Part shown: piece by piece, positions 9,565 to 19,548 of the stretch
Position numbering within the stretch: position 1 is the stretch's first letter
Layout: every line of letters begins with the position of its first letter
Assembly: GCA_017898095.1 (NCBI GenBank)
Contig: JAGKQJ010000003.1
Location: 1-61,605 of the forward strand
Reading direction: 5' to 3'
Length of the DNA stretch: 61,605 nt
Source of the DNA: Bacillaceae bacterium Marseille-Q3522
GTDB lineage: Bacteria > Bacillota > Bacilli > Bacillales > Cytobacillaceae
Notes under the pieces: generated by a model
Databases searched by the model: none
What the model was told of the DNA's origin: nothing
What the model saw: the letters and a program-made list of their open reading frames with translations, nothing else
Made by a program: the position numbers and the translations under genes

Positions 9565-10041
9565 ATGTTTCGAATTGGACAAGGTTTTGATGTTCATCAG
9601 CTTAAAGAAGGGATACCGCTTATTATTGGCGGTGTCACGATTCCTTATAAAAAAGGCTTATTAGGACACTCTGACGCAGATGTGCTCCTTCATGCGATTG
9701 CAGACGCATGTCTTGGCGCAATCGGAGCAGGGGATATTGGAAAGCATTTTCCTGATACGGACCCGAATTATAAGGGTGCTGATTCTGCTAAGCTGCTACA
9801 ACATGTTTGGCAGCTTGTAAAAGCAAAAGGATACGAATTGGTCAATGCAGATTGTACGATTATCACACAAAAGCCGAAAATAGCACCATATATTGAACAA
9901 ATGAATGAACGCATCGCGCTTCTTCTCGAATCGGCTCCTGAACAGATCAACGTCAAAGCAACAACAACCGAAAGGCTTGGCTTTACAGGAAGAGAAGAAG
10001 GGATCGCAGCTCAGGCAGTTGTATTAATTCGCAAAGTTTAA
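9565..10041 (+). CDS. ispF: 2-C-methyl-D-erythritol 2,4-cyclodiphosphate synthase IspF
   Basis: 158 residues, the family length. It cyclises CDP-methylerythritol 2-phosphate, two steps after IspD. Metal ligands are in GFDVHQ (residues 7-12) and in [15 protein letters not shown] (about 40-55); [16 protein letters not shown] near the C-terminus is the conserved nucleotide-binding end. ATG 9565 is chosen over 9541 because it follows aaggagataaaggg and gives the family's MFRIGQGFD start. It lies 20 bp after ispD. Confidence 0.98.
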   Translation: MFRIGQGFDVHQLKEGIPLIIGGVTIPYKKGLLGHSDADVLLHAIADACLGAIGAGDIGKHFPDTDPNYKGADSAKLLQHVWQLVKAKGYELVNADCTIITQKPKIAPYIEQMNERIALLLESAPEQINVKATTTERLGFTGREEGIAAQAVVLIRKV

Positions 10042-10166
10042 AGGGAAACGGCACGGAATCAGTCAGAAACGTTCCTTCACCCGAAGAGAAGGCCCTTTTA
10101 TGTTTATTAGAATAATATGGTATTTAAAAAACAAGAATCTGAAAAGACAAAAAGGAGATGTTATAC

Positions 10167-11624
10167 ATGTCGAAGGATATCAGAGTGCGGTATGCACCTA
10201 GTCCAACCGGGCATTTACATATTGGCAACGCCCGTACGGCATTATTTAATTATTTATTTGCACGAAATAAGGGCGGAAAATTTATTGTCCGTATTGAGGA
10301 TACAGATCAAAAAAGAAATGTCGCCGATGGAGAAGCAAGCCAATTAAAATATTTAAAATGGCTCGGCATGGACTGGGATGAAAGTGTTGATGTCGGAGGT
10401 AAATTTAGTCCATACCGCCAATCAGAACGAAATGATATTTACAAAAAATATTATCAGGAACTGCTTGACAAGCATTTGGCTTATAAATGTTATTGTACGG
10501 AAGAAGAATTGGAGGCGGAGCGGGAATCACAAATGACGCGCGGAGAAACACCAAAGTATTCCGGGAAATGCCGCCATTTAACTTCTGAACAACAAGCAGT
10601 ACTTGAAGCAGAAGGAAGAAAACCAAGTATTCGTTTTATTGTTCCGGAAAACAAAGAATATGCTTTTGATGATATGGTAAAAGGGCATGTCGCTTTTGAA
10701 TCAGAAGGAATGGGAGATTTTGTAATCGTAAAAAAAGACGGCATACCAACCTATAATTTCGCTGTCGTCATCGATGATCATTTAATGGAAATTTCCCATG
10801 TTTTACGGGGGGATGATCATATCTCCAACACGCCTAAGCAACTGATGATTTATGAAGCATTTGGCTGGGAACCTCCGATATTTGGGCATATGACATTGAT
10901 TGTGAACGAAAACAGAAAAAAACTGAGTAAACGAGATGAATCAATCATTCAATTCATCGAGCAATATGAAGAACTGGGATATTTACCGGAGGCATTATTT
11001 AATTTTATTGCCTTGCTCGGATGGTCGCCTGCAGGAGAGGAAGAAATATTCTCCAAAGAAGAGTTTATTTCTATTTTTGATGCGCATCGATTATCAAAAT
11101 CCCCTGCTTTATTTGATAAACAAAAGCTCGCATGGATGAACAATCAATACGTCAAAAATTTGCAATTGGATAAGCTTGTTGAAATTTCCTTGCCGCATTT
11201 AATCAAGGCCGGCCGTTTGCAAGAACCGCTATCTGATGCAGACTTTCAATGGGCGAAAAAATTAATTGCTCTTCATCAGGAAAAAATGAGTTACGGAGCG
11301 GAAATTGTCCCGTTAACAGAGCTATTTTTTACAGAAGAACTGAAGATTGAAGAAGAAGGAAAGGCTGTATTGGCAGAAGAACAGGTTCCTGAGGTATTAA
11401 GTTCCTTTTTTGCCAACATTGAAAAATTAGATACATTTGAAGCACCAGAAATAAAAAAAGCGATTAAAACCGTGCAAAAAGAAACCGGACATAGAGGGAA
11501 GAATCTATATATGCCGATCCGGATTGCAACAACAGGATTAACACACGGTCCGGATTTACCGCAAACAATTGAGCTTTTAGGAAAAAATAAAATTATTGCC
11601 CGGATAAAAAACATTATTGATTAA
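10167..11624 (+). CDS. gltX: Glutamyl-tRNA synthetase
   Basis: 485 residues, class I. The HIGH-type signature [12 protein letters not shown] is at residues 9-20 and the KMSKS-type KKLSKRDES near 250. An anticodon-binding domain forms the C-terminal third. It charges tRNA-Glu; in Bacillus the same enzyme is known to mischarge tRNA-Gln for the amidotransferase route. ATG 10167 is preferred to ATG 10158, which overlaps the ribosome-binding site aaaggag (10152-10157). It stands 125 bp after ispF. Confidence 0.98.
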   Translation: MSKDIRVRYAPSPTGHLHIGNARTALFNYLFARNKGGKFIVRIEDTDQKRNVADGEASQLKYLKWLGMDWDESVDVGGKFSPYRQSERNDIYKKYYQELLDKHLAYKCYCTEEELEAERESQMTRGETPKYSGKCRHLTSEQQAVLEAEGRKPSIRFIVPENKEYAFDDMVKGHVAFESEGMGDFVIVKKDGIPTYNFAVVIDDHLMEISHVLRGDDHISNTPKQLMIYEAFGWEPPIFGHMTLIVNENRKKLSKRDESIIQFIEQYEELGYLPEALFNFIALLGWSPAGEEEIFSKEEFISIFDAHRLSKSPALFDKQKLAWMNNQYVKNLQLDKLVEISLPHLIKAGRLQEPLSDADFQWAKKLIALHQEKMSYGAEIVPLTELFFTEELKIEEEGKAVLAEEQVPEVLSSFFANIEKLDTFEAPEIKKAIKTVQKETGHRGKNLYMPIRIATTGLTHGPDLPQTIELLGKNKIIARIKNIID

Positions 11625-11674
11625 CATTTTCATGAAAATATAATATAGTAAAAGAACAATAATAAAAGCAACAG

Positions 11675-11935
11675 CGTCGAAGAGGAGAAGTACAATAACG
11701 AGGCTTTTTAGAGAGAACCATCAGCGGCTGAAAGTGGTTTAAGTGAATCGTTATTAGAAATGCCCCTCTGAGCCCTGTATCGAACATATACATGAAGTAG
11801 ATAGAGGCGGTTTCCTGCCGTTACCAGGTAAGAGTGGAGATTTTTTACCTTTTTGAATAAGCAAACTTTAAGAAATCTAATCAGAGTGGAACCGCGCCGG
11901 AAGCGTCTCTGTCTTTATGACAGGGACGTTTTTCA
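11675..11935 (+). promoter_or_regulatory. T-box riboswitch, tRNA-Cys specific
   Basis: The stem I landmarks are present: the agta bulge (about 11689) and the distal agagag…gcggctgaaag loop (about 11709-11733). The specifier is TGC at 11761-11763 in the context gaaaTGCccctctg, a cysteine codon. The T-box sequence gagtggaaccgcg is at 11884-11896. The terminator is gcgtctctgtc/gacagggacgt (11903-11929) followed by T residues. Uncharged tRNA-Cys would favour the antiterminator and expression of cysE-cysS. The distance from the terminator to cysE is about 215 bp, enlarged by an intervening Family B repeat. Confidence 0.93.
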
Positions 11936-12125
11936 CTTTATCGCAGATTAAGGGGCAGTAATACCCCGATGCTGTCAGGTTAAGAGAAATCGACATTCAA
12001 ATTGATAAAAGCAAAGTAAATACAATCGTTACTCAAAATCAAATTAGATTCGTTTAGATGCGGACCAAGGTGTTAACCAAACAACATTGAGTAAATACTC
12101 CACATCAAAAAAGTTTCACTTTATC
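11931..12125. repeat. Family B element, copy between T-box and cysE
   Basis: The stretch is flanked by identical 12-mers tttcactttatc at 11931-11942 and 12114-12125. After the left one, tatcgcagattaaggggcagtaat matches the left end of the copy at 701 and the fragment at 49761. The last bases gtttcactttatc match the right ends at 1064 and 5882. The 12-mers may be the ends of the element or a target duplication; finding the same 12-mer at the right end of another copy favours the former. No gene is inside. Confidence 0.65.
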
Positions 12126-12145
12126 AAAATAAGGAGGATCAAGAA

Positions 12146-12814
12146 ATGTTCAAAAGAATGAAAGAAGATATTAAAGTTGTTTTTGAACAAGATCCTGCAG
12201 CCAGAAGTACTATTGAAGTAATTCTCACTTATTCTGGTTTGCATGCCATTTGGGCGCATCGTATTGCACATGCGTTGTTTAAAAGAAAGCTTTTTTTTCT
12301 TGCCCGTGTGATTTCACAAACCAGCCGTTTTTTTACAGGAATTGAAATTCATCCAGGAGCACAAATCGGACGCAGATTCTTTATTGATCACGGTATGGGT
12401 GTCGTGATTGGTGAAACATGTGAAATAGGAAATAATGTCACCGTATTTCAAGGTGTAACACTTGGAGGCACCGGAAAAGAAAAAGGAAAAAGGCATCCGA
12501 CCATAAAAGATAACGTCTTAATTGCAACAGGGGCAAAGGTATTAGGGTCGATCGTTATTGGTGAAAATGCAAAGATTGGAGCCGGATCAGTCGTACTGCG
12601 TGATGTGCCGCCTAATTCAACCGTTGTAGGTATACCGGGCAGAGTAAAAGTTCAAGATGGAGTAAGGGTAAACAAAGACTTGGATCATTGTGACTTGCCG
12701 GATCCGATTTTAGATAAAATAAATGAACTGGAAATGACAATAGGAAAATTAAAAAACGAAATCGATCAGCTTAGAAAAGAAAGGAATGCCGAATATGACC
12801 ATTCAAATTTATAA
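12146..12814 (+). CDS. cysE: Serine O-acetyltransferase CysE
   Basis: 222 residues. It acetylates serine with acetyl-CoA, the first committed step of cysteine synthesis. An N-terminal helical part is followed by a left-handed beta-helix of hexapeptide repeats (about 60-160), including [19 protein letters not shown] with the catalytic-histidine context, and [17 protein letters not shown] with the acetyl-CoA-binding loop. It is shorter at the N-terminus than the E. coli enzyme, as usual for Bacillus. Start ATG follows aaggagg. The Cys T-box lies upstream, and cysS overlaps its 3' end by 20 bp. Confidence 0.97.
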   Translation: MFKRMKEDIKVVFEQDPAARSTIEVILTYSGLHAIWAHRIAHALFKRKLFFLARVISQTSRFFTGIEIHPGAQIGRRFFIDHGMGVVIGETCEIGNNVTVFQGVTLGGTGKEKGKRHPTIKDNVLIATGAKVLGSIVIGENAKIGAGSVVLRDVPPNSTVVGIPGRVKVQDGVRVNKDLDHCDLPDPILDKINELEMTIGKLKNEIDQLRKERNAEYDHSNL

Positions 12815-14192
12815 TACATTATCGCGAAAGAAGGAAACCTTTGTACCGCTGGAAGAAGACAAAGTGAAAATGTATGTATGCGGACCAACTGTATATAATT
12901 ATATTCATATAGGGAATGCCCGGCCGGCAATTGTCTTCGATACGGTGAGAAGATATTTGCAATTTTCCGGATATGATGTACAATACGTTTCCAATTTTAC
13001 AGATGTAGATGATAAATTAATCCGTGCAGCCAATAACATGGGTGAAGATGTTTTGACAATCGCCAACCGGTTTATTGATGCCTATTTTCAGGATGTAAGA
13101 GCGCTTGGCTGCAATCATGCCGATTCGCATCCGCGCGTCACGGAAAACATGGATTTAATTATTGATTTTATCGACGAATTAGTGGAAAAAGGCTATGCGT
13201 ATGAATCCAATGGCGATGTGTATTTTCACACACGTAAATTTGAAAAATATGGACAGTTATCACACCAGTCCATCGATGAGCTTCGTGTAGGCGCGCGCAT
13301 TGCAGTAGGCGAGAAAAAGGAAGATACGCTTGATTTTGCACTTTGGAAAGCGGCAAAACCAGGTGAAATTTCCTGGGATAGTCCATGGGGCAAAGGGAGA
13401 CCCGGATGGCATATCGAATGCTCGGCGATGGCAAGAAAATACTTGGGAGATTCGATAGATATTCATGCCGGCGGACAGGATTTATCTTTTCCCCACCATG
13501 AAAACGAAATTGCCCAATCAGAGGCGTTGACCGGGAAAAAGTTTGCCCGCTATTGGATGCACAATGGCTATATCAATATCGATAATGAGAAAATGTCAAA
13601 ATCTCTCGGGAATTTTGTTCTCGTTCATGATATTTTGAAGCATCATAATCCGCAAGTATTACGCTTTTTTATCTTGTCTGTACATTACCGCAACCCGATT
13701 AACTATAGCGAGGAGCTGTTACAGAATACGCAAGCCGGTTTCGAAAGATTACAAACTTCTTATCAAAATTTGCAGCATCGCAAAGCGGCTTCTACAAATT
13801 TAACGGAAAACAACCAAGAATGGCTGGATAAAATTGAAGAACTTCATAAAACATTTATTCAGGAAATGGATGATGATTTTAATACGGCAAATGCAATCGC
13901 TGTGTTATTCGAACTTTCAAAACAGGCTAATTATTATTTATTGGAAAAAAATACTTCCAAAGTGGTCATTGAAGCATTCACGAAGGAATTTGAAACGCTC
14001 TTTGCTGTATTGGGATTAAAAATAAAGAAAGATGAAATGGTGGATGCTGACATTGAACTGCTTATTGAAAAAAGAATACAGGCCCGCAAGGAACGAAATT
14101 TCCAATTAGCAGATCAAATCCGCGATCAACTAAAAGAAAAAAACATCATTTTAGAAGATACGGCACAAGGTACACGCTGGAAAAGAGGATAA
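12795..14192 (+). CDS. cysS: Cysteinyl-tRNA synthetase
   Basis: 465 residues, class I. The zinc-site cysteine is in YVCGPTVYN near residue 28, the HIGH-type motif in YIHIGNARP, further zinc ligands in WHIECSAM and [10 protein letters not shown], and KMSKS as [10 protein letters not shown] near 268. ATG 12795 is preferred because the upstream ATG 12786 sits one base from the ribosome-binding site (aaagga); it also gives the usual MTIQIYNTL start. Co-transcribed with cysE behind one T-box, so cysteine synthesis and charging respond together to tRNA-Cys charging. Confidence 0.98.
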   Translation: MTIQIYNTLSRKKETFVPLEEDKVKMYVCGPTVYNYIHIGNARPAIVFDTVRRYLQFSGYDVQYVSNFTDVDDKLIRAANNMGEDVLTIANRFIDAYFQDVRALGCNHADSHPRVTENMDLIIDFIDELVEKGYAYESNGDVYFHTRKFEKYGQLSHQSIDELRVGARIAVGEKKEDTLDFALWKAAKPGEISWDSPWGKGRPGWHIECSAMARKYLGDSIDIHAGGQDLSFPHHENEIAQSEALTGKKFARYWMHNGYINIDNEKMSKSLGNFVLVHDILKHHNPQVLRFFILSVHYRNPINYSEELLQNTQAGFERLQTSYQNLQHRKAASTNLTENNQEWLDKIEELHKTFIQEMDDDFNTANAIAVLFELSKQANYYLLEKNTSKVVIEAFTKEFETLFAVLGLKIKKDEMVDADIELLIEKRIQARKERNFQLADQIRDQLKEKNIILEDTAQGTRWKRG

Positions 14193-14196
14193 TGTG

Positions 14197-14625
14197 ATGC
14201 TTTCTTACGAAACATATATTGATGAAAACCAGTTAAATAGTCTTGCGTTAGCTTATATGGGGGATGCAGTACTTGAATGCTATGTACGTTATCATCTCCT
14301 GCAAAATGGGCGTACCAGACCCAATCATCTCCATAGAGAAGCGAAAAAATATGTCTCGGCAAAAGCACAGGCGGAAGTGCTCCATTATCTCATGGGTAAT
14401 AACTTTTTTAGCGAATCGGAAATAGCGGTTATTAAAAGAGGCAGAAATGCGAAATCAGGTACGGTTCCGAAGAATACGGATGTACAAACTTATCGTTATA
14501 GTACGGCTCTGGAAGCATTGCTAGGCTATTTATATATAGCAAAAAATACCTTACGGCTGGAAGAGGTCATTTCTGCAGTCTTCTCCTATGTTGGAAAGAA
14601 GGGAGGGGAAAAAAGTGAGTCTTGA
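14197..14625 (+). CDS. mrnC: Mini-ribonuclease III
   Basis: 142 residues. A single RNase III catalytic domain without a double-strand-binding domain: [16 protein letters not shown] holds the first acidic site and the [11 protein letters not shown] segment the second; [23 protein letters not shown] is the family core. In B. subtilis it matures 23S rRNA ends. Start ATG 14197 (or GTG 14194) follows aagagg. It lies four bases after cysS and overlaps rlmB by 11 bp, a tight operon joining rRNA processing and modification. Confidence 0.96.
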   Translation: MLSYETYIDENQLNSLALAYMGDAVLECYVRYHLLQNGRTRPNHLHREAKKYVSAKAQAEVLHYLMGNNFFSESEIAVIKRGRNAKSGTVPKNTDVQTYRYSTALEALLGYLYIAKNTLRLEEVISAVFSYVGKKGGEKSES

Positions 14626-15358
14626 TTTTATTACCGGAAAAAATGCCGTCATTGAAGCATTAAAAACGCATCGGGAAATAAATAAAATTTACATTGCAGA
14701 AGGAGCGGATCGCACGTCTCTGCAGCAACTGCTTCATTTAGCAAAAAAAGAAAATGCGTTTATACAATATGTGCCGAAGAAAAAGCTGGATAGCATCGCC
14801 GGAGGCAATCATCAGGGGATTGTCGCACAGGTAGCAGCCTATCAATATGCGGAAATCGAAGATTTATTCCAGAACGCAAGCAAAAAAAAAGAGTTGCCTT
14901 TCTTTTTGCTGTTGGATGAAATAGAAGATCCCCATAATCTTGGTTCGATTATGCGTACTGCCGATGCTGCCGGTGTTCATGGTATTATTATTCCAAAACG
15001 GCGTTCTGTCGGCCTTACTACAACAGTAGCAAAAACATCAACTGGTGCCATCGAGCATGTTCCGGTTGTAAGAGTAACAAATATGGCAAGAACGATTGAT
15101 GAATTAAAAGAAAGAGGGGTCTGGATCGCCGGAACGGATGCAAAGGGAACGGATGATTACAGGAATATTGACGGGAAAATCCCGCTTGGATTAGTGATAG
15201 GAAGCGAAGGATACGGGATGGGAAGACTAGTGAAGGAAAAGTGTGATTTTCTCCTGCGTCTGCCGATGGTCGGGCATGTGACTTCATTAAATGCATCTGT
15301 TGCAGCAGCACTTCTCATGTATGAAGTATTTCGAAAACGTTGTCCGCTTGAGGGCTAA
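14615..15358 (+). CDS. rlmB: 23S rRNA 2'-O-ribose methyltransferase, RlmB/TrmH family
   Basis: 247 residues. An N-terminal substrate-binding domain starts with [11 protein letters not shown]. The C-terminal SPOUT knot domain carries all three SpoU motifs: [26 protein letters not shown] and [22 protein letters not shown]. Known members methylate the ribose of G2251 (E. coli numbering) or nearby positions in 23S rRNA. GTG 14615 is chosen over ATG 14588 because it follows gggagggg at good spacing and gives the family N-terminus. Confidence 0.95.
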   Translation: MSLDFITGKNAVIEALKTHREINKIYIAEGADRTSLQQLLHLAKKENAFIQYVPKKKLDSIAGGNHQGIVAQVAAYQYAEIEDLFQNASKKKELPFFLLLDEIEDPHNLGSIMRTADAAGVHGIIIPKRRSVGLTTTVAKTSTGAIEHVPVVRVTNMARTIDELKERGVWIAGTDAKGTDDYRNIDGKIPLGLVIGSEGYGMGRLVKEKCDFLLRLPMVGHVTSLNASVAAALLMYEVFRKRCPLEG

Positions 15359-15364
15359 AGAAAG

Positions 15365-15874
15365 ATGAATATTTTGATTGTAGACGGGTATAACATTATA
15401 GGTGCGTGGCCGGAATTAGTCGAACTTAAGAAACGGGATTTAGCCGGGGCAAGAGATCGATTGATTGAAAAATTAGCTGACTACCAGGGATATACAGGTT
15501 ATCGTGTGATCGTTGTTTTCGATGCCCAATATGTAAAAGGAAATGAAAATAAAACAATCAATGCAAAAGTGGAAGTCATCTTCACAAAAGAAAATGAAAC
15601 AGCAGACGAAAGAATTGAAAAGCTGGCCAGCAGTTTTATCAATCGGACAACAAAAGTACATGTGGCAACATCTGATTTTACAGAACAATGGGTTATTTTT
15701 GGACAAGGAGCATTAAGAAAGTCTGCAAGAGAACTGTTAAATGAAATGAACTTGATTGAACATCAAATCAAAAGCAATGTCCAAAAAATCCAGGAAAAAA
15801 AGCCAATCTCAAAAATTCCGTTAAGTGATGAAATTGCTGAAATTTTTGAAAAATGGCGCCGGGGAAAAAAGTGA
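15365..15874 (+). CDS. yacP: NYN-domain ribosome-associated endoribonuclease YacP (Rae1)
   Basis: 169 residues. The NYN/PIN-like fold shows LIVDGYNIIGAWPEL at the start, VIVVFDAQYVKG in the middle and THVATSD-like VHVATSDFTEQW later, giving the acidic cluster expected of this nuclease family. In B. subtilis Rae1 cleaves mRNA in the ribosomal A site. It follows rlmB by 6 bp. A promoter for sigH begins just after its end. Confidence 0.94.
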   Translation: MNILIVDGYNIIGAWPELVELKKRDLAGARDRLIEKLADYQGYTGYRVIVVFDAQYVKGNENKTINAKVEVIFTKENETADERIEKLASSFINRTTKVHVATSDFTEQWVIFGQGALRKSARELLNEMNLIEHQIKSNVQKIQEKKPISKIPLSDEIAEIFEKWRRGKK

Positions 15875-15878
15875 TCAG

Positions 15879-15908
15879 TTGACGGTAAAAAAAAATGTAA
15901 AGTATAAT
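15879..15908 (+). promoter_or_regulatory. sigH promoter
   Basis: TTGACG (15879-15884) and TATAAT (15903-15908) are 18 bases apart in the 70-bp gap between yacP and sigH. In B. subtilis sigH transcription is repressed by AbrB; no AbrB site can be assigned by eye. Confidence 0.8.
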
Positions 15909-15944
15909 ATTTTTATCCAAGCTTGTGCGGTCGGGGGGAACTGG

Positions 15945-16604
15945 ATGATGGCAGATTTCGAGGCAAAGTTCAACGAAGAGTACAGGAAATATATTCCACT
16001 TGTGGATGAAAAATTAGTTGAGTTAGTTCACACCGGGGAAAGTGAAGCGTTAGACTTTTTAATTCACAAATATCGAAACTTTGTCCGGGCAAAAGCTCGA
16101 ACCTATTTTTTAATTGGAGCGGATAAGGAAGATATCGTTCAAGAAGGTATGATAGGTTTATATAAAGCGATTCGAGATTTTAAAGAAGATAAACTGGCTT
16201 CATTTAAAGCTTTTGCTGAACTCTGCATCACTAGGCAAATCATCACGGCAATAAAAACGGCAACAAGACAAAAACACATTCCATTGAATTCTTATGTATC
16301 ATTGGACAAGCCTATTTATGATGAAGAATCAGACCGGACATTAATGGACGTGATTTCAGGTGCAAAAATTCTAAACCCTGAAGAATTAATCATTAACCAG
16401 GAGGAATTTGATCATATTGAGGTAAAAATGTCCGAAATTTTAAGCGATCTGGAAAGAAAAGTGCTTGCATTATACTTGGACGGGCAATCTTATCAGGAAA
16501 TTTCCGAAGAATTAAATCGTCATGTAAAATCAATTGATAATGCGTTGCAGCGGGTAAAAAGAAAACTGGAACGATATTTGGAATTACGTGAATTCTCTAT
16601 GTAA
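15945..16604 (+). CDS. sigH: RNA polymerase sigma factor sigma-H (Spo0H)
   Basis: 219 residues. A sigma-70 family factor for stationary-phase and early-sporulation genes. Region 2 includes ALDFLIHKYRNFVRAKARTYF and EDIVQEGMIGLYKAIRDF; region 4 has LSDLERKVLALYLDGQSYQEISEELN with the HVKSIDNALQRVKRKL recognition helix. Longer in-frame starts exist from 15825, but they lie upstream of the promoter. ATG 15945 follows ggggggaa and gives the normal length. Confidence 0.98.
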   Translation: MMADFEAKFNEEYRKYIPLVDEKLVELVHTGESEALDFLIHKYRNFVRAKARTYFLIGADKEDIVQEGMIGLYKAIRDFKEDKLASFKAFAELCITRQIITAIKTATRQKHIPLNSYVSLDKPIYDEESDRTLMDVISGAKILNPEELIINQEEFDHIEVKMSEILSDLERKVLALYLDGQSYQEISEELNRHVKSIDNALQRVKRKLERYLELREFSM

Positions 16605-17136
16605 ACGTTTTGTTTTAATTATTGTGTTCAAAAAGTTACGAAGGAGAAGCAAGAAAATTACGGCGCACAAGCGGACGGATATCCGCAGGATGTGGTGAAT
16701 GCTGCGCCTGAGCGGGTCATGGACGTACACGCCTTTAGCAGAGAATCCATTGTCCGTTATGAGTAGCGGACGAAAATATTAGCCGCTTATCATTTGATGA
16801 CTTTTTGCACAGCCTCTTAAAGTGCCCTATTTATTCGCTGCGCATGTAACGGAACACTATATTGACATCAACATACGTACGTGATAAAGTTTTTTTAAGA
16901 TGCAGAGAGTGAAAAGAAGTCACTGCGTATGTTAAGTGTAGTATAGAGATTACTCGACAGAATATTGTGGTACTTGTTACTTGAATCGTCATTATGACCG
17001 ATAATACTCATCCACCTGTCATAGATCCGTCTTGGATAGAAGCTGCGCTTGTCTTTTTCCGTAAACTTGTTGGACAATCTCTGTTTTGGTAAAGATAACG
17101 CTAAAGGGTCTAATAGATTAAGTTGGAGGTCAAAAA
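16605..17136. other. sigH-secE gap with possible gene debris; L33 gene not found
   Basis: 532 bp. In B. subtilis the 49-codon rpmGB sits just before secE; no CXNC…CNTC-type L33 sequence is visible here. In one plus frame 16642-16767 reads open (…NYGAQADGYPQDVVNAAPER, then VMDVHAFSRESIVRYE, stop), looking like a real protein fragment without a start. A minus-strand 60-codon frame (16895-17077, KDKRSFYPRRIYDRWMS) also looks protein-like. Neither is recognised. The simplest reading is decayed inserted DNA. Confidence 0.5.
16642..16767 (+). pseudogene. Possible gene fragment of unknown origin
   Basis: A 41-codon open stretch ending at a TAG contains protein-like sequence (GYPQDVVNAAPERVMDVHAF) with no start codon in a sensible context and no ribosome-binding site. 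It is more GC-rich than its surroundings. I cannot name the parent family. Confidence 0.3.
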
Positions 17137-17319
17137 ATGCAGCGCATCGTTAAGTTTTTACGTGAAGTCGGAAGAGAAATGAGAAAAGTAAGCTGGCCGA
17201 AACGTAAAGAATTAGTGAATTATACAATCGTTGTTTTAGCTACGGTCGTGTTTTTCACCTTATTCTTTGCTGTTATAGATTTAGGAATTTCTAATTTGAT
17301 TCGTCTTGTTCTTGAATAA
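17137..17319 (+). CDS. secE: Protein translocase subunit SecE
   Basis: 60 residues. The essential single-span SecE clamps SecY in the membrane. An amphipathic N-terminal helix ending in EMRKVSWPKRKEL is followed by one transmembrane helix (about 28-54). Start ATG 17137 follows tggaggtc. Its partner SecY is encoded at 44103. Confidence 0.96.
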   Translation: MQRIVKFLREVGREMRKVSWPKRKELVNYTIVVLATVVFFTLFFAVIDLGISNLIRLVLE

Positions 17320-17371
17320 CATTTATCATCCTATGGTATAATGAAAAAGAAGCAGTGCCATTCTTACATAA

Positions 17372-17392
17372 AGCCCGGAAACGGGTTTTTTC
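17372..17392 (+). terminator. Hairpin with T run between secE and nusG
   Basis: agcccg/cgggtt around gaaa, followed by six T, 55 bp after secE. It may be a partial terminator or attenuator between secE and nusG. A TATAAT-like box (ggtataatg, 17335) lies just upstream. Confidence 0.5.
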
Positions 17393-17518
17393 TATTGCTT
17401 TTTTTTCGGTATAAAAGATCATGATCATATACTGCATTAGAATAACATAGAAACGATCATCATGAAGCAATCTGTTTTATAATATGAATAGGGAGGGAAG
17501 GACGAATAGTCCTATTAA

Positions 17519-18052
17519 ATGGAAAAAAATTGGTATGTTGTTCATACGTACTCCGGTTATGAAAATAAAGTGAAAGCAAATCTGGAAAAACGGGTAGAAA
17601 CGATGACCATGCAAGATAAAATTTTCAGGGTAATTGTCCCTGAGGAAGAGGAGACTGATTTTAAAAACGGAAAAAAGAAAGTGATGAAGCGTAAAGTTTT
17701 TCCGGGATATGTGCTTGTTGAGCTTGTTATGACGGATGACTCCTGGTATGTTGTTCGTAATACACCGGGAGTAACAGGTTTTGTAGGTTCTGCCGGTTCC
17801 GGTTCCAAACCGACACCGCTGCTTCCGGAAGAAGTTCAAGTAATACTAAAGCGTATGGGTGTAGAAGAAAAACGGGTAGATATCAATTTTGAACTTGGCG
17901 AAACCGTTCAAGTAAAAGAAGGTCCGTTTCATAATTACAGCGGTAAAATTGAAGAGATTGATAAAGATAAAGGAAAGATTAAAGTTCTCGTCAATATGTT
18001 TGGCAGAGATACACCGGTTGAATTCGATTTTACACAAATTGAAAAAATATAA
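17519..18052 (+). CDS. nusG: Transcription elongation/termination factor NusG
   Basis: 177 residues. The N-terminal NGN domain (1-110, starting WYVVHTYSGYENKVKANLE and containing FPGYVLVEL) binds RNA polymerase. The C-terminal KOW domain begins at FELGETVQVKEGPF (about 125). Start ATG 17519; the gggagggaagg ribosome-binding site is somewhat far upstream (about 17 bases), so initiation may be modest. Confidence 0.98.
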   Translation: MEKNWYVVHTYSGYENKVKANLEKRVETMTMQDKIFRVIVPEEEETDFKNGKKKVMKRKVFPGYVLVELVMTDDSWYVVRNTPGVTGFVGSAGSGSKPTPLLPEEVQVILKRMGVEEKRVDINFELGETVQVKEGPFHNYSGKIEEIDKDKGKIKVLVNMFGRDTPVEFDFTQIEKI

Positions 18053-18173
18053 ATTAGAAAAACTTGAAATTATATATGAAAAGTGATAACATTTCATAAG
18101 TCAGTATGTCTCAAAGAGACTGGACATTTGCCAGAAATCTTTAGCTCAAAATATAGCTAGACGATCAAGATGA

Positions 18174-18201
18174 GTGGGAGGGAAAGATTCCCTATGACCA
18201 C
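18174..18201 (+). promoter_or_regulatory. Candidate L1-binding leader in front of rplK
   Basis: gtgg (18174-18177) pairs with ccac (18198-18201), and an inner ggg/ccc stem (18180-18182 with 18190-18192) closes a small loop. The asymmetric internal loop ga/tatga resembles the L1-binding motif of 23S rRNA and of L1 operon mRNAs. It would allow ribosomal protein L1, encoded two genes on, to repress rplK-rplA. Inferred from shape and position. Confidence 0.5.
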
Positions 18202-18228
18202 ATCACGGACTTTAAGGAGGTGTGTCTC

Positions 18229-18654
18229 GTGGCTAAAAAAGTAGTTAAAGTTGTGAAATTGCAAATTCCTGCAGCAAAAGCGAATCCGGCTCCTCCGGTT
18301 GGACCTGCGTTAGGTCAGGCCGGTGTTAACATCATGGGATTTTGTAAAGAGTTTAACGCTCGTACAGCTGAACAAGCCGGTTTAATTATACCTGTAGAAA
18401 TTACGGTTTTTGAAGACCGTTCATTTACATTTATTACAAAAACTCCTCCTGCTGCTGTTCTTTTGAAAAAAGCAGCCGGAATCGAGTCTGGTTCAGGTGA
18501 ACCGAATCGTAATAAAGTAGCAACTGTAAAACGCGATAAAGTACGCGAGATTGCTGAAACAAAAATGCCTGATTTAAATGCAGCTAATGTTGAATCTGCT
18601 ATGCGCATGGTTGAAGGTACAGCACGCAGTATGGGCATTGTTATTGAAGATTAA
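18229..18654 (+). CDS. rplK: 50S ribosomal protein L11
   Basis: 141 residues. The sequence [20 protein letters not shown] and the C-terminal rRNA-binding domain are standard. L11 forms the GTPase-associated centre with the L10-L12 stalk and is the site of thiopeptide sensitivity. GTG 18229 is used: the earlier in-frame GTG 18220 is part of the aaggaggtg ribosome-binding site. Confidence 0.98.
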   Translation: MAKKVVKVVKLQIPAAKANPAPPVGPALGQAGVNIMGFCKEFNARTAEQAGLIIPVEITVFEDRSFTFITKTPPAAVLLKKAAGIESGSGEPNRNKVATVKRDKVREIAETKMPDLNAANVESAMRMVEGTARSMGIVIED

Positions 18655-18765
18655 TCCCATCTTGCAATGATCTTTGGAGGTTGCGACGATGAAGTATGTT
18701 TTCGTTCGCAACCTTTATTCGTGGGAGGTTATTCCGTTAAAACCACATACAAGGAGGAAATAAGA

Positions 18766-19464
18766 ATGACTAAAAAAGGAAAAAAGTATCTGGAAGCTGC
18801 TAAGCAGATCGACCGCCCAAAAGCTTATCCGGTAACAGAAGCAATGGAGCTTGTGAAAAAAACAAGCACTGCTAAATTCGATGCAACAGTCGAAGTTGCT
18901 TTTCGGCTTGGTGTTGATCCAAAGAAAGCCGACCAACAAATCCGGGGTGCGGTTGTTCTCCCTAATGGAACAGGTAAAACACAACGTGTGCTAGTGTTTG
19001 CAAAAGGTGAAAAAGCAAAAGAAGCAGAAGCAGCCGGAGCCGACTATGTTGGAGATTCCGAATATATAAATAAAATCAACCAGGGCTGGTTCGACTTTGA
19101 TGTAATTGTGGCAACACCTGATATGATGGGGGAAGTCGGAAGACTGGGCCGTACTTTAGGACCAAAAGGTTTAATGCCTAACCCGAAGACGGGAACTGTC
19201 ACATTTGATGTCGAAAAAGCTGTAAACGAAATTAAAGCCGGTAAAGTAGAATACCGTGTAGAAAAAGCAGGTAATATTCATGTTCCAATTGGGAAAGTAT
19301 CCTTTGATACAGGAAAATTAGTTGAAAACTTCACCACTATTTTTGATACGATGGTAAAAGCAAAACCTTCCGCTTCCAAAGGAACATATATAAAAAACGT
19401 CACTGTTACTTCAACAATGGGGCCAGGAATTAAAGTCGATCCTTCCGCTGTAAATGCCAAGTAA
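18766..19464 (+). CDS. rplA: 50S ribosomal protein L1
   Basis: 232 residues, starting [16 protein letters not shown] and containing the L1 signature [21 protein letters not shown]. It builds the L1 stalk that guides deacylated tRNA out of the ribosome, and in many bacteria represses its own operon. ATG 18766 follows aaggagg; the upstream in-frame extension to 18667 is part of the leader. The 111-bp gap after rplK holds no gene. Confidence 0.98.
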   Translation: MTKKGKKYLEAAKQIDRPKAYPVTEAMELVKKTSTAKFDATVEVAFRLGVDPKKADQQIRGAVVLPNGTGKTQRVLVFAKGEKAKEAEAAGADYVGDSEYINKINQGWFDFDVIVATPDMMGEVGRLGRTLGPKGLMPNPKTGTVTFDVEKAVNEIKAGKVEYRVEKAGNIHVPIGKVSFDTGKLVENFTTIFDTMVKAKPSASKGTYIKNVTVTSTMGPGIKVDPSAVNAK

Positions 19465-19548
19465 AATCTTTTTTAGGAAGTTAGACTTTGGAGAATCAGG
19501 CAAAGCCTTTGCTTTGTATAGATGAGGGTCTTAACATTTGAAATGTTG

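Noticed and set aside
11943-12113. Target-site duplication of 12 bp around an insertion in the cysE leader
   Set aside because: The same 12-mer occurs at the right end of another copy (1065-1076) with different flanks, so it is more likely part of the element than duplicated target DNA. Kept only as an alternative.
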